64,000 bases of DNA from Actinoallomurus sp048498315 (GTDB taxonomy: Bacteria > Actinomycetota > Actinomycetes > Streptosporangiales > Streptosporangiaceae): positions 4,118-68,117 of the forward strand of contig JBEHYF010000009.1 in the NCBI GenBank assembly GCA_048498315.1. The letters are read 5' to 3'. Each line of letters starts with the position of its first letter. Positions within the stretch are counted from its first letter, which is position 1. The translations under genes and the position numbers were made by a program. Below are positions 54,005 to 63,286 of this stretch, piece by piece. The notes beneath the pieces were generated by a model, which saw only the letters and a program-made list of their open reading frames with translations, did not search any database and was not told where the DNA came from.

Positions 54005-56416
54005 ATGCCGGCGTGGCTTGTCACGTACGAGGGCGTCGACCCGGCCCGCGAACGGCTGCGCGAGGCCCTGTGCACGCTGGGCAACGGGTACTTCGCCACG
54101 CGCGGCTCCGCCCCCGAGGCGACCGCCGACGCCGTGCACCATCCCGGCACCTACATCGCCGGCTGCTACGACCGCCTGCCGTCGCGGATCGCCGGGCGCA
54201 CGGTCGTGAACGAGGACCTGGTGAACGCGCCGAACTGGCTGCCGCTGACCTTCCGGCCCGAGGGCGGCGAGTGGTTCGCGCCGGGCGCCGGGCGGATCCT
54301 CGACCACTGGCAGCGGCTCGACCTGCGCGGCGGCCTGCTCACCCGGCGGCTGCGGCACCAGGACGCCGCGGGACGGATCACCGAGGTCGAGCAGGAGCGG
54401 CTCGTGTCGATGGACGACCCGCACCTGGCCGCCCTGCGCACCGTCATCCGCCCGGAGAACTGGTCCGGCCTCCTGGAGATCCGCTCCGGCCTGGACGGCC
54501 GGGTGCGCAACGACGGCGTCGCCCGGTACCGGGGGCTGGCCGACGCCCACCTGGAGATCCGCGGGACCGGCGGCGAGGCGGACCTGATCTGGCTGGAGGC
54601 CGAGACCGTCACGTCGGCGGTGCGGATCGCGCTGACCGCCCGTACGGCGGTCGCCGGCCGGGAGCCCGCGGCCGAGGAGACGCGGACCGAGCCCGGGTGG
54701 GTGGCCCGGCACGCGACCGTGGCGGTGCGCCCGGAGGAGCCGGTGACGGTCGAGAAGATCGTGGCGCTGTACACGTCGCGGGACCACGCCACCGGCGGCT
54801 ACGCCGAGGCGTCCCGGCTGGGCGCCGAGCGCGCCCCGTCCTTCCGCGGGCTGCGCGAACGGCACACCCTCGCCTGGGACCACCTGTGGCGGCGCGGCGT
54901 GCTCGACGTGGGCCGCACGAGCGCACAGCGCACGATCCACCTGCACCTGTTCCACCTGCTGCAGACCGCGTCGCCGCACATCGTCGGCCTGGACGTCGGC
55001 GTGCCCGCGCGCGGGCTGCACGGCGAGGCGTACCGCGGGCACGTGTTCTGGGACGAGCTGTTCGTGCTGCCGTTCCTCAGCCTGCGCCTGCCCGACGTCG
55101 TCCGGTCGCTGCTGCTGTACCGGTGGCGGCGGCTGCCGGCGGCCCGCCGGGCGGCGCGGGAGGCCGGGCACGCGGGCGCGATGTACCCGTGGCAGAGCGC
55201 CGGGGACGGCCGCGAGGAGACCCCGCTCGTCCACTTCAACCCGCGGTCGGGGCGCTGGCTGCCGGACAACTCGCGGCTGCAGCGGCACATCGGGCTGGCG
55301 GTCGCCTACTGCGTGTGGCAGTACTACGAGGCGACCGGGGACGTGGCGTTCCTGTCCGCGCACGGCGCCGAGATGCTCGTGGAGATCGCCCGGTTCTGGG
55401 CCGACCTGGCGGCGCTCGATCCCGCCTCGGGCCGGTACACGATCTCCGGCGTGATCGGCCCGGACGAGTATCACGACGCCTACCCGGGCGCGGCCGTACC
55501 GGGACTGGCCGACAACGCCTACACGAACGTCATGGCGGCCTGGACCCTGTCCCGGGCGCTCGACGTGCTGGAGCTGCTGCCGCCGGCGCGGCGCGAGGAG
55601 CTGGCCGAGCGCCTGGAGCTGTCCCCCGCGGAGCTCGCCCGCATGGACGAGGTGAGCCGGCGGCTGCGGGTGGTGTTCCACGCCGACGGCGTGATCAGCC
55701 AGTTCGCCGGCTATGAGGACCTGGCCGAGTTCGACTGGAACGGCTACCGCGCCAAATACGGCGACATCCGCCGCCTGGACCGCATCCTGGAGGCCGAGGG
55801 CGACTCGCCGAACCGGTACAAGGCGTCCAAGCAGGCCGACGTGCTCATGCTGTTCTACCTGCTGTCCGCCGCCGAGCTGAGCGCGCTGTTCGCCCGGCTC
55901 GGGTACGCGCTCGACCACGACACGATCCGCCGGACCGTCGAGTACTACCTGGCCCGCACCTCGCACGGCTCGACGCTGAGCGCGGTCACGCACGCGTGGG
56001 TGCTGGCGCGGTCCGACCGCCGCGCCTCCTGGCGGTTCTTCCTGGAGGCCCTCGACAGCGACGTGCACGACGTGCAGGGCGGCACGACCGGCGAGGGCAT
56101 CCACCTGGGCGCCATGGCCGGCACCCTGGACCTGGCGCAGCGCTGCTACACCGGCCTGGAGCCGCGCGGCGACGTTCTCCGCCTCAACCCGAACCTGCCG
56201 CCGGGGCTGCCCGGCCTCGGCATGGAGCTGCACTACCGCGGGCACTGGGGCGTGCGGCTGCGCACCACGCACGAGGGCATCCGGATCGGCCTGCGCCGGT
56301 CGGTCCAGCCGCCGATCCAGGTCGCGGTCGGCGGCGGGCCGGTGACCACCCTCCGCGCCGGGCAGACGCTGTGGTTCGCCGCGCCGTCGTCGATGCGGAA
56401 CGAGGAGCCGGCATGA
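54005..56416 (+). CDS. GH65 family disaccharide phosphorylase/hydrolase
   Basis: An 803-residue family 65 glycoside hydrolase: N-terminal beta-sandwich (about 1-270), linker helices, an (alpha/alpha)6 catalytic barrel, and a C-terminal beta domain. The catalytic acid is Glu488 in VIGPDEYHD; phosphate-binding residues are plausible in GSTLSAVTHAWVLARS. Members phosphorolyse trehalose, maltose or kojibiose, giving beta-glucose 1-phosphate. The ATG at 54005 has GAGGAGG upstream. Its stop overlaps the start of the metal ATPase, so a trehalose-type stress sugar enzyme and a metal pump are coexpressed. Confidence 0.9.
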   Translation: MPAWLVTYEGVDPARERLREALCTLGNGYFATRGSAPEATADAVHHPGTYIAGCYDRLPSRIAGRTVVNEDLVNAPNWLPLTFRPEGGEWFAPGAGRILDHWQRLDLRGGLLTRRLRHQDAAGRITEVEQERLVSMDDPHLAALRTVIRPENWSGLLEIRSGLDGRVRNDGVARYRGLADAHLEIRGTGGEADLIWLEAETVTSAVRIALTARTAVAGREPAAEETRTEPGWVARHATVAVRPEEPVTVEKIVALYTSRDHATGGYAEASRLGAERAPSFRGLRERHTLAWDHLWRRGVLDVGRTSAQRTIHLHLFHLLQTASPHIVGLDVGVPARGLHGEAYRGHVFWDELFVLPFLSLRLPDVVRSLLLYRWRRLPAARRAAREAGHAGAMYPWQSAGDGREETPLVHFNPRSGRWLPDNSRLQRHIGLAVAYCVWQYYEATGDVAFLSAHGAEMLVEIARFWADLAALDPASGRYTISGVIGPDEYHDAYPGAAVPGLADNAYTNVMAAWTLSRALDVLELLPPARREELAERLELSPAELARMDEVSRRLRVVFHADGVISQFAGYEDLAEFDWNGYRAKYGDIRRLDRILEAEGDSPNRYKASKQADVLMLFYLLSAAELSALFARLGYALDHDTIRRTVEYYLARTSHGSTLSAVTHAWVLARSDRRASWRFFLEALDSDVHDVQGGTTGEGIHLGAMAGTLDLAQRCYTGLEPRGDVLRLNPNLPPGLPGLGMELHYRGHWGVRLRTTHEGIRIGLRRSVQPPIQVAVGGGPVTTLRAGQTLWFAAPSSMRNEEPA

Positions 56417-58695
56417 GGGCCACGCCCGACGCCGCCCTGCTGGCCGGCACCGTCGGCCCGCTCGCGGCGGGCGGCGCCTGCTTCCTCCTCGGCCTGACCG
56501 GCCCGGCGAACGCCCTGTGGGCCGCGGCGACGATCCTCGCGCTCGGCCCGGCGGTGTGGTGGGTGGTCGACGCGCTGCGGCACCGGCGCCTCGGCGTGGA
56601 CGCGATCGCGGTGCTCGCGCTCGCGGGCGCGCTCGTGGTCCGCGAGTACTTCGCCGGTGCCCTGATCGCGGTCATGCTGACCTCCGGCCGGGCGCTGGAG
56701 GGGTACGCGAGCCGCCGCGCCCGGCGCGACCTGCGCGCGCTGCTCGAACGCACGCCGCGGTGGGCGTACCGCCGTGACGGCGCGGCGGTCGAACGGGTGC
56801 CGCTGGAGACCGTGGCGCGCGGCGACCGGCTGCTGGTGCCGGCCGGCGAGGTCGTCCCGGTCGACGGGGTGGTCGAGCGCGGCCCGGCCGTGCTGGACGA
56901 GTCGGCGCTGACCGGCGAGGCCCTGCCGGTGGAGCGCCGGGCGGGCACGGCGGTGCGCAGCGGCACGGTCAACGCCGGGCACGCCTTCGATCTGCGCGCG
57001 ACCGGGACCGCCGCGGACAGCACGTACGCCGGGGTGGTGCGGCTCGCGCGCGAGGCACAGGCCGGCAACGCCCCGACGGTGCGGCTCGCCGACCGGTTCG
57101 CCGCGCTGTTCCTGCCGCTGACGCTGGCCGTCGCGGGCGCCGCCTGGGCCGCATCCGGGCAGCTCGTGCGGGCGGTGGCCGTCCTGGTCGTCGCGACGCC
57201 CTGCCCGCTGCTGCTGGCCGCGCCGGCCGCGATCGTGGCGGGCCTGTCCCGCACGGCGCGGCACGGCGTCGTCGTCAAGGGCGGCGCCGCGCTGGAGACG
57301 CTGGGACGGGCGCGCACGCTGATCCTCGACAAGACCGGCACGCTGACCGCCGGCCGGCCCGAGGTCGCCGACGTCGTCGCGGCGCCGGGCACCGATCCCG
57401 GCGAGATGCTCCAGCTGGCCGCGGCCGTGGACCAGATGTCCTCGCACGTGCTCGCCGAGGCCGTCGTACGGGCCGCGCACCGCCGCGGGATCGGCCTGCC
57501 GCCGCCCCGCGACGTGCGGGAGGTGCCGGGGCTGGGGGCGCGCGGCGTCGTGGACGGGCACGAGGTCACGGTCGGCAAGGCGGTCTCGGCGCCGGCGCCG
57601 TGGGCGGTCGCGGTGCGCGCGCGGGCCGCCCTGGACGGCGCGATGACCGTGTGGGTGGGCGTCGACGGCGAATCGCGCGGCGTGATCCTGCTCCGCGACG
57701 CCGTGCGGCCCGACGCGGCCCGCACGCTGCGGCGGCTGCGCGCGGCGGGCATCCGGCGGATCGTGATGCTGACCGGCGACCGGGCCGACGTGGCCGAGAG
57801 CGTCGCCACCGTACTGGGCGTCGACCGGGTGCTGGCCGAGCAGCCGCCGGACGCCAAGGTGCGGGCGGTGCGCGAGGAGGAGTCGGTCACCGCGATGGTC
57901 GGCGACGGGATCAACGACGCGCCGGCGCTGGCGGCGGCCGACGTCGGCGTGGCGATGGGCGCCCGCGGCACGGCCGCGTCGTCCGAGGCCGCCGACGTGG
58001 TGATCACCGCGGACCGGCTCGAGCGGCTGGCCGATGCGATGGACGTCGCCCGCCGGGCGCGGCGCATCGCGGTGCAGAGCGCGGGCGCCGGCATGGCGCT
58101 GTCGCTGGCGGCCATGGGCGGGGCGGCGTTCGGCTTCATACCGCCGGCGGCGGGCGCCGTGCTGCAGGAGCTGATCGACGTCGCGGTGATCTTCAACGCG
58201 CTGCGTGCCCTGCGCGAGGGCCGCGGCACCCGCGCGGCGCTGGACGCCGACACGGACGCGTTGCTGCGCCGCTTCGACGAGGAGCACGCGACGCTACGCC
58301 CGGCGCTGGAGGACATCCGGTCGGCCGCCGACGCGCTGGGCGGCACGCCGTGCCCGGACGTCCTCGACCGGCTCCGCGCGGTGCACCGGTTCCTCGCCGT
58401 CGACCTGCTGCCGCACGAGCGCGCGGAGGAGACCCGTCTGTACCCGGCGCTGGCGCGGGCGCTGGGCGGCCCCGAGGTGACGACCACCATGAGCCGCGCG
58501 CACGCCGAGATCGAGCGGCTCGTCCGCCGCCTGGGCCGGCACCTGGACCTGGCCCGCGCCGACGGCCTGGATCCGGCCCGGCTGGACGACCTGCGCGCCT
58601 GCCTGTACGGCCTGCACGCCGTACTCACCCTGCACTTCGCCCAGGAGGAGGAGGCCTACTTCTCCCTCACGGCCGGCGCGCCCGCCTCATCCTGA
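56413..58695 (+). CDS. P1B metal ATPase fused to a hemerythrin-like domain
   Basis: A 760-residue heavy-metal P-type ATPase without N-terminal metal-binding domains. Landmarks are SALTGEALPV in the actuator, the TM motif ATPCPLLLA (Cys264), DKTGTLT with Asp306, and GDGINDAPAL. After about residue 615 a hemerythrin HHE domain follows: DEEHATLRP, VHRFLAVDLLPHERAEE, RAHAEIERLV and LHAVLTLHFAQEEE supply the His/Glu ligands of a di-iron site. P1B-5-type pumps with a TPCP motif and C-terminal hemerythrin are known (for example rhizobial Nia, linked to Ni/Fe). It is coupled to GH65 by ATGA. It probably exports Fe, Ni or Co with O2 or iron sensing. Confidence 0.9.
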   Translation: MRATPDAALLAGTVGPLAAGGACFLLGLTGPANALWAAATILALGPAVWWVVDALRHRRLGVDAIAVLALAGALVVREYFAGALIAVMLTSGRALEGYASRRARRDLRALLERTPRWAYRRDGAAVERVPLETVARGDRLLVPAGEVVPVDGVVERGPAVLDESALTGEALPVERRAGTAVRSGTVNAGHAFDLRATGTAADSTYAGVVRLAREAQAGNAPTVRLADRFAALFLPLTLAVAGAAWAASGQLVRAVAVLVVATPCPLLLAAPAAIVAGLSRTARHGVVVKGGAALETLGRARTLILDKTGTLTAGRPEVADVVAAPGTDPGEMLQLAAAVDQMSSHVLAEAVVRAAHRRGIGLPPPRDVREVPGLGARGVVDGHEVTVGKAVSAPAPWAVAVRARAALDGAMTVWVGVDGESRGVILLRDAVRPDAARTLRRLRAAGIRRIVMLTGDRADVAESVATVLGVDRVLAEQPPDAKVRAVREEESVTAMVGDGINDAPALAAADVGVAMGARGTAASSEAADVVITADRLERLADAMDVARRARRIAVQSAGAGMALSLAAMGGAAFGFIPPAAGAVLQELIDVAVIFNALRALREGRGTRAALDADTDALLRRFDEEHATLRPALEDIRSAADALGGTPCPDVLDRLRAVHRFLAVDLLPHERAEETRLYPALARALGGPEVTTTMSRAHAEIERLVRRLGRHLDLARADGLDPARLDDLRACLYGLHAVLTLHFAQEEEAYFSLTAGAPASS

Positions 58696-59086
58696 CGTAC
58701 GCCACGCCCGTGTCGCGTACCGCCGATCACGCATCGCCGGTCTGGCGACACCGCGGGTTCGGCGCCGCACGCCGGGGCATCGGCATCGATCCGGGTCGCC
58801 CACGGCCCCACCGGAGAGCTCGCATCCGGCCGGTGGACCCGGTGGCGGGATCGAGCGTCGCGGGGCCTGCCCCGCGCCACGTCTGATCGCCATGGGCGGC
58901 CGGACGGGAAGCGGCGTGCGTCATGAGCGGGACCCGCCGACCCTCATCGGCCGTATCCGCTCCCGGCCGGCCGTGCGGCATGGCCGTCCCCGGGCGCGGA
59001 CTCGCCCGAGGGCGACCATCTCCGCAGGCAGATCTCCCGGCGCCACGGCCGGCCGTCGCAACGTCCATCCAGGAGACCGATCTGTT

Positions 59087-59102
59087 TGCGAAAGATTTCG
59101 CA
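59087..59102. promoter_or_regulatory. Xylanase upstream operator 1
   Basis: TGCGAAAGATTTCGCA has perfect 7-bp arms and a 2-bp spacer; its core CGAAA-N2-TTTCG (59089-59100) matches the sites at 14824, 16097 and 59219. It lies about 270 bp before the xylanase start. Confidence 0.7.
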
Positions 59103-59218
59103 TCATATGTGCCGCCGAACCGGCCTTTCATCGTTTTTCAGGCGAACGCTTCGCCGCCATACATCAAGGATGGCCATGTCATCGACGTTTCGGCGGGACG
59201 CGAGGCCATCGAGACGAC

Positions 59219-59230
59219 CGAAATGTTTCG
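59219..59230. promoter_or_regulatory. Xylanase upstream operator 2
   Basis: CGAAATGTTTCG has perfect 5-bp arms and a 2-bp spacer. It lies 142 bp before the xylanase start and 130 bp after operator 1, a spacing that could allow looping by a tetrameric LacI-type protein. Confidence 0.7.
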
Positions 59231-59372
59231 AAATTAATCGTTGACGCCGCTTCGGTCCGGGCGCATACTCGCTTCACCCGATCGGCACGGCCCGCCAGAG
59301 CCGCCGCCCGGCGGCTCTCGTGGCGCGTCACGGCCTGGCCGCCCCGCCAGCGTTCGAAGGAGGAACCCCCGC

Positions 59373-60377
59373 ATGAACGATGTCCCCGTCTGTCCGAGAA
59401 GCCGCGGACGCGGCCCCACCAGGCTGTTCATCGGCGCGCGCGTCAAGCTGCTGATCAGTGCCGCCTGCGCCGTCGCGATGGCGGTGCTGATGCCCGGCAC
59501 CGCCGGCGCCGACACGGTCATCACCACCAACCAGACCGGCACCAACAACGGCTACTTCTACTCGTTCTGGACCGACGGCGGCGGATCGGTCTCCATGACC
59601 CTGGGCTCCGGCGGCAACTACAGCACCTCCTGGAGCAACGTCGGCAACTTCGTCGCCGGCAAGGGCTGGAACCCCGGCGCGGCGCGCACGGTGACCTATT
59701 CGGGCAGCTTCAACCCCTCCGGCAACGCCTACCTGTCGCTGTACGGGTGGACCACCAACCCGCTGGTGGAGTACTACATCGTCGACAACTGGGGCACCTA
59801 CCGGCCCACCGGCACCTACAAGGGCACCGTCACCAGCGACGGCGGCACCTACGACATCTACGAGACCACCCGCTACAACGCACCGTCCATCATCGGCACC
59901 GCCACCTTCAACCAGTACTGGAGCGTGCGCCAGTCCAAGCGCACCGGCGGCACCATCACCGCCGCCAACCACTTCAACGCCTGGGCCGCCCATGGCATGA
60001 ACCTGGGCACGTTCAACTACCAGATCCTCGCCACCGAGGGATACCAGAGCAGCGGAAGCTCCAACATCACCGTCGGTGGCTCCGGCGGTGGCGGTGGCTC
60101 CGGCGGTGGGGGCGGTTGCACCGCGACGCTGTCGGCCGGCCAGCAGTGGAGCGACCGCTACAACCTCAACGTCTCGGTCTCCGGCTCCAACAACTGGACC
60201 GTGACCATGAACGTCCCCTACCCCGAAAAGATCATCGCCACCTGGAACATCAACGCCACCTGGGACTCCAGCGGACAGATCATGACCGCCAGACCGAACG
60301 GCAACGGCAACAACTTCGGCGTCACCATCCAGACCAACGGCAACTGGACCTGGCCCACGGTCTCCTGCAGCGCCTGA
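59373..60377 (+). CDS. Secreted GH11 endo-1,4-beta-xylanase with CBM2
   Basis: A 334-residue secreted enzyme. A twin-charged signal peptide runs to about residue 46 (VAMAVLMPGTAGA). The GH11 jelly roll (about 47-232) has nucleophile Glu133 in NPLVEYYIVDNW and acid/base Glu222 in ILATEGYQSSG. A GGSGGGGGSGGGGG-type linker (236-248) leads to a CBM2 cellulose/xylan-binding domain (249-334) bounded by two cysteines. The ATG at 59373 has AAGGAGGAA 9 nt before it. It cuts xylan backbones outside the cell; two operators upstream indicate repression by a LacI-type protein. Confidence 0.95.
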   Translation: MNDVPVCPRSRGRGPTRLFIGARVKLLISAACAVAMAVLMPGTAGADTVITTNQTGTNNGYFYSFWTDGGGSVSMTLGSGGNYSTSWSNVGNFVAGKGWNPGAARTVTYSGSFNPSGNAYLSLYGWTTNPLVEYYIVDNWGTYRPTGTYKGTVTSDGGTYDIYETTRYNAPSIIGTATFNQYWSVRQSKRTGGTITAANHFNAWAAHGMNLGTFNYQILATEGYQSSGSSNITVGGSGGGGGSGGGGGCTATLSAGQQWSDRYNLNVSVSGSNNWTVTMNVPYPEKIIATWNINATWDSSGQIMTARPNGNGNNFGVTIQTNGNWTWPTVSCSA

Positions 60378-60888
60378 CACCGGACACCGGAAGCACCGCA
60401 CCCATGGCGCGGCGGCCCCCCGGTCGCCGCGCCACGCTGCCGTCCGTCGGCAGCCATCCGCGCGGCCGGAACGGCCTTCCCGTCCGGCCGGCGGGAGATG
60501 CGGCCTCGTCGGCCGCACCGGCGTCCCGGCGGTAGCCGGCGGCCGCCCGCAGCCGGACCCCTCGCCCTCGGCCTGAACCTTCGGGGTCGGCCGACTGGTT
60601 GAGCGGCGGATCGCGCAGATAGTTGGTCGCGCCGAGCACGGTCTCCCGGTACACGCGCGGTGCCCTGGGCCGCAGGTTCTCCCGCCAGGGATATCCCGCC
60701 AGCAGGATGTTGCCGAGGACGTCGACGAGGTCGCGGACCTTGACCAGCGCGTCGTCCAAGTCCCGACCCATCGGCCTGTGCTGCTGGTCGCTGCTGGTGT
60801 ACTCGGCCAGGGCCGCGAGCAGGTTCTCATGCAGCGACGCGTACCCCACCATCAGCCCGTCCTGCTTGTTGCGGAAGGTGCGGTTCAC
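60322..60888 (-). CDS. Uncharacterised ORF, possibly decayed
   Basis: A frame opening with GTG 60888 has good codon character for its first 100 codons (LMVGYASLHENLLAALAEYT, ALVKVRDLVDVLGNILLAGY). It then changes to Arg/Gly-rich sequence and ends inside the antisense 3' end of the xylanase gene. The first half looks like a genuine helical protein and the rest like out-of-frame reading, so a truncated or frameshifted gene is likely. No family is recognised. It borders the lower-GC insert that begins about 200 bp further on. Confidence 0.3.
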   Translation of the reverse strand: MNRTFRNKQDGLMVGYASLHENLLAALAEYTSSDQQHRPMGRDLDDALVKVRDLVDVLGNILLAGYPWRENLRPRAPRVYRETVLGATNYLRDPPLNQSADPEGSGRGRGVRLRAAAGYRRDAGAADEAASPAGRTGRPFRPRGWLPTDGSVARRPGGRRAMGAVLPVSGVRRCRRPWARSSCRWSGW

Positions 60889-61145
60889 CCGGGCGAGCAG
60901 CCATCAATCGGCATCTGCTCTGGAGAGACTCTAGACCTTCCCCCCGCAGGACGTTGGGCGACCTGCTGATAACCCGGCTTATCGGAGCTATCGCGTCAAC
61001 GAAGAATGTGTGTCGTCCGAGTCAGGCGACAAGTCCGTTACTGCTGCGCTTGAGCGGTGTCCGGTATGGTCAGACTTACCGTCAAGGAACGGCACGGGCG
61101 GGGCTAGCGTCGTCATTCCCGCGACTGATCGCAAGGTTGGGACCG

Positions 61146-62246
61146 ATGGCCTTTGACCGCATCGCCGCCGGCTCCGACGCGGACGGCGAAAAGGCGGGCG
61201 AAGAGCCAACCGGCCGGCGACGGCCGTCTCCACCGGACCGCCCCGGCGTCGAGGGTTTCGCCTCACGCGCCGACAGCCGCCATGGCGCAGCCGCCGCCAA
61301 CGCCACGGAACGCCAGGAGCCGGGCGCCCAAGCCACCACCGACCGGCCAGATGACGCCCGCCGTTCCGAGAATAAGGCCGACGCAACCGACGACCAGGCA
61401 CCGGATGCACAGGAAACGCGGCGAGACAATACTCGCGCGACCCCGACAGTCGACGGACCTGGAAATACAACCCGACGATACCAGGTCGACTATCCGATCG
61501 ACCAGTCCGTTCGAGACGACAGAGGGTCGGAGTCAGAAATCCCCAAGTTCAGCCCGGAGCAACTCAGTCGCCTGCGGGAGACCGAAAACGCGATCCGTGG
61601 TATCGCGGAGAGGTATGGCGTCAGCGTCGACTACACCAGCCATCCGATCGATCCGGCCAATGCCGTGGAGCTCAACAAGGCAATAGCACGGATGGCTCGC
61701 GAGTATCCGGTTGTTTTCCGCCAGGTCGGGAACATCAAGACACTTGACTCCCACAGCATGGCCGAACATGGTTCGGGCGCGAATACCCTTGGTCACGTCA
61801 TTCATGACGGGCAGCGCCCAGTTGGCGGTCGTCCAATCGAGCCAGGGATCTATCTGAGTCAGTCTTGCTTCGCCGATAAGGGCTGGCTGGACCGGAACGC
61901 TGCAAGAAACCGAGCGACTGGTTTCAGTGTGAGCGGTACGGCCGAGGGAACCTTGTATCATGAGTTCGGGCACGCCATCGACAACCAACTGCGTAAGAAT
62001 CCGGAGGCAAGGACGGAACTGGCTCGCGAGCTCAAGGGTGCCGGAGTCAGCGTAGATCCGGATAGCCTCTCTTGGGCCGTTCCACCAGGTCGGAGGCCGA
62101 TCGAGGCTGGACTGAGTCGCTATGGTGGCCGGAATCCAAGGGAGATGGTTGCCGAGGGGTTCAGCGAGTGGAAGCTCGAATCGCATCCGCGTCCTATCGC
62201 CAGGGCCATCGGCACGGTTATCGATAAGCACTTCAGGGAGGGATGA
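61146..62246 (+). CDS. HExxH zincin-like protein with disordered N-terminus (possible toxin/effector)
   Basis: A 366-residue protein in a stretch clearly lower in GC than its surroundings. Residues 1-135 are charged and low-complexity. The C-terminal part has EGTLYHEFGHAIDNQLR with HEFGH at 272-276, and a likely third zinc ligand in REMVAEGFSEWKLE about 60 residues later, the layout of a gluzincin-type metallopeptidase. Such domains at the C-terminus of long variable proteins occur in polymorphic toxins and phage-derived proteins. The ATG at 61146 follows AAGGTTGGGACC. One base after its stop the partner gene starts. Confidence 0.65.
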   Translation: MAFDRIAAGSDADGEKAGEEPTGRRRPSPPDRPGVEGFASRADSRHGAAAANATERQEPGAQATTDRPDDARRSENKADATDDQAPDAQETRRDNTRATPTVDGPGNTTRRYQVDYPIDQSVRDDRGSESEIPKFSPEQLSRLRETENAIRGIAERYGVSVDYTSHPIDPANAVELNKAIARMAREYPVVFRQVGNIKTLDSHSMAEHGSGANTLGHVIHDGQRPVGGRPIEPGIYLSQSCFADKGWLDRNAARNRATGFSVSGTAEGTLYHEFGHAIDNQLRKNPEARTELARELKGAGVSVDPDSLSWAVPPGRRPIEAGLSRYGGRNPREMVAEGFSEWKLESHPRPIARAIGTVIDKHFREG

Positions 62247-62247
62247 G

Positions 62248-62850
62248 ATGCTAGCACAGAAGGCGTGGTCGACGTGCGACTCGTGTCTACACCTCAGAAG
62301 GATGGACAATCCGGACTATTCCGATTCTGACGGCCCCTATGCATTCGAGATCTATTTCTGCCGGGCATTCCCGGATGGCGTGCCAGAAGATATCTACCCG
62401 AACGGGTTCGATCATAGACTTCCATATCCCGGCGACAAGGGGATACGCTTCGAACTGAAAGAAGGTTCTGAAGAGTTCCTTCAAGACTACGAGGAGTTCG
62501 TCCCCGCGAAGCAACGAGTCCGAGATGTTACAGAAACTTCTCGTGAATATGCACGGAAGCGCGAGGTACTGCTCAATCGCCGCACAGCACTGGTCGAACG
62601 TCTGTCCAAAATCACGTCGTTGAAAGTTCCGGTATGGGAAGATGGTACGCCTGCCGTAGCTCGTATCGGCGACGCCGATTGGCTCGGGGTATCCACTTCC
62701 GAAGAACCGCGCGGCTGGCAAAGCCCCGAATACTGTGCACGATGGGACCGGGTCACTCTCGAGTGGATCGCGTCGAATGTGCCCGCTGACACGTTCCTAT
62801 TCGTGGATGAAAAAGGCCCGCTACTTCCCGTGCGCGACATCTCCCGGTGA
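62248..62850 (+). CDS. Partner protein of the zincin-like gene, possible immunity protein
   Basis: A 200-residue protein. Near the N-terminus CDSCLHL, then YFCRAFPDGVPEDIYPNGFD and HRLPYPGDKGI form a compact Cys-containing domain that I recognise only as recurring in bacterial hypothetical proteins. A helical second half follows (VTETSREYARKREVLLNRRT). Its ATG at 62248 lies one base after the upstream stop, and the GGGAGGGATGAG before it serves as ribosome site, so the pair is cotranscribed and coupled. Pairing with a candidate metallopeptidase effector suggests immunity or regulation (inference). Confidence 0.55.
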   Translation: MLAQKAWSTCDSCLHLRRMDNPDYSDSDGPYAFEIYFCRAFPDGVPEDIYPNGFDHRLPYPGDKGIRFELKEGSEEFLQDYEEFVPAKQRVRDVTETSREYARKREVLLNRRTALVERLSKITSLKVPVWEDGTPAVARIGDADWLGVSTSEEPRGWQSPEYCARWDRVTLEWIASNVPADTFLFVDEKGPLLPVRDISR

Positions 62851-63286
62851 CTTCGCCACATCCGTACACAATCCTTCGCCGAGTCGGGACCCTGGCCTCG
62901 CCGTCCCGCCGTTGACCCGGCCGCAACCGGCCGAGGCGCGGCGGATGCGGGTGGCCGACCGCGCACCGCGCCCGGCGTCGGCGGCGTGCACCGCACGAAG
63001 CATCTGCAGGGAGTCATCCACGGACATGGTCGGCACGGGCAACAAGGCTCCCGACGAACGAAATGATCTAGGCAAGCGCTCGTTCGACGGAGCCTGTCGC
63101 ATCTCACCCCACCGGCAGCCCGCCGTGATCAACCCGTGACCTCCACTATCGCCCTGCTCAGGCATCTCACCATCTGAGAACTCCGGAAACCCTGGCCAAT
63201 ACGGCTTGCTGAGCGACTGGTCGGGAACTCCCCCGAGTCGACCTTCATGCGCACCACGTCGGCTTTTCAGGCGTCCGAGATGATGC
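62851..63286. other. 436-bp gap with remnant of a duplicated HTH-gene tail
   Basis: At about 62990-63036 the plus strand reads ACGAAGC-N8-AGGGAGTCAT-N2-CGGACAT. This is nearly the same as 63440-63475, the 3' end of the DUF5753 gene; on the minus strand it encodes MSVDDSLQMLRAV against MSADDSLKRLRTV. Nothing else is recognisable. It looks like the tail of a second, deleted regulator gene. Confidence 0.5.

Larger units (their letters stand above)
58696..59372. other. 677-bp xylanase regulatory region
   Basis: No convincing gene. The last 300 bp are AT-rich for this genome and hold three inverted repeats: two CGAAA-N2-TTTCG operators and GGCGAA-N3-TTCGCC at 59141-59155. This is a large, complex promoter region for one xylanase gene. 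Confidence 0.5.

Noticed and set aside
53534..56272. Very long antisense open frame (over 900 codons) opposite the GH65 gene
   Set aside because: It is the mirror frame of a strongly recognised gene, with Arg/Gly/Ala-rich low-complexity sequence; long empty frames are normal at this GC content. The same holds for the long frames opposite the IlvD, FtsH and ATPase genes.
58923..59237. 104-codon frame across the xylanase upstream region
   Set aside because: No ribosome site, no family, and it runs through three inverted repeats that fit operators better.
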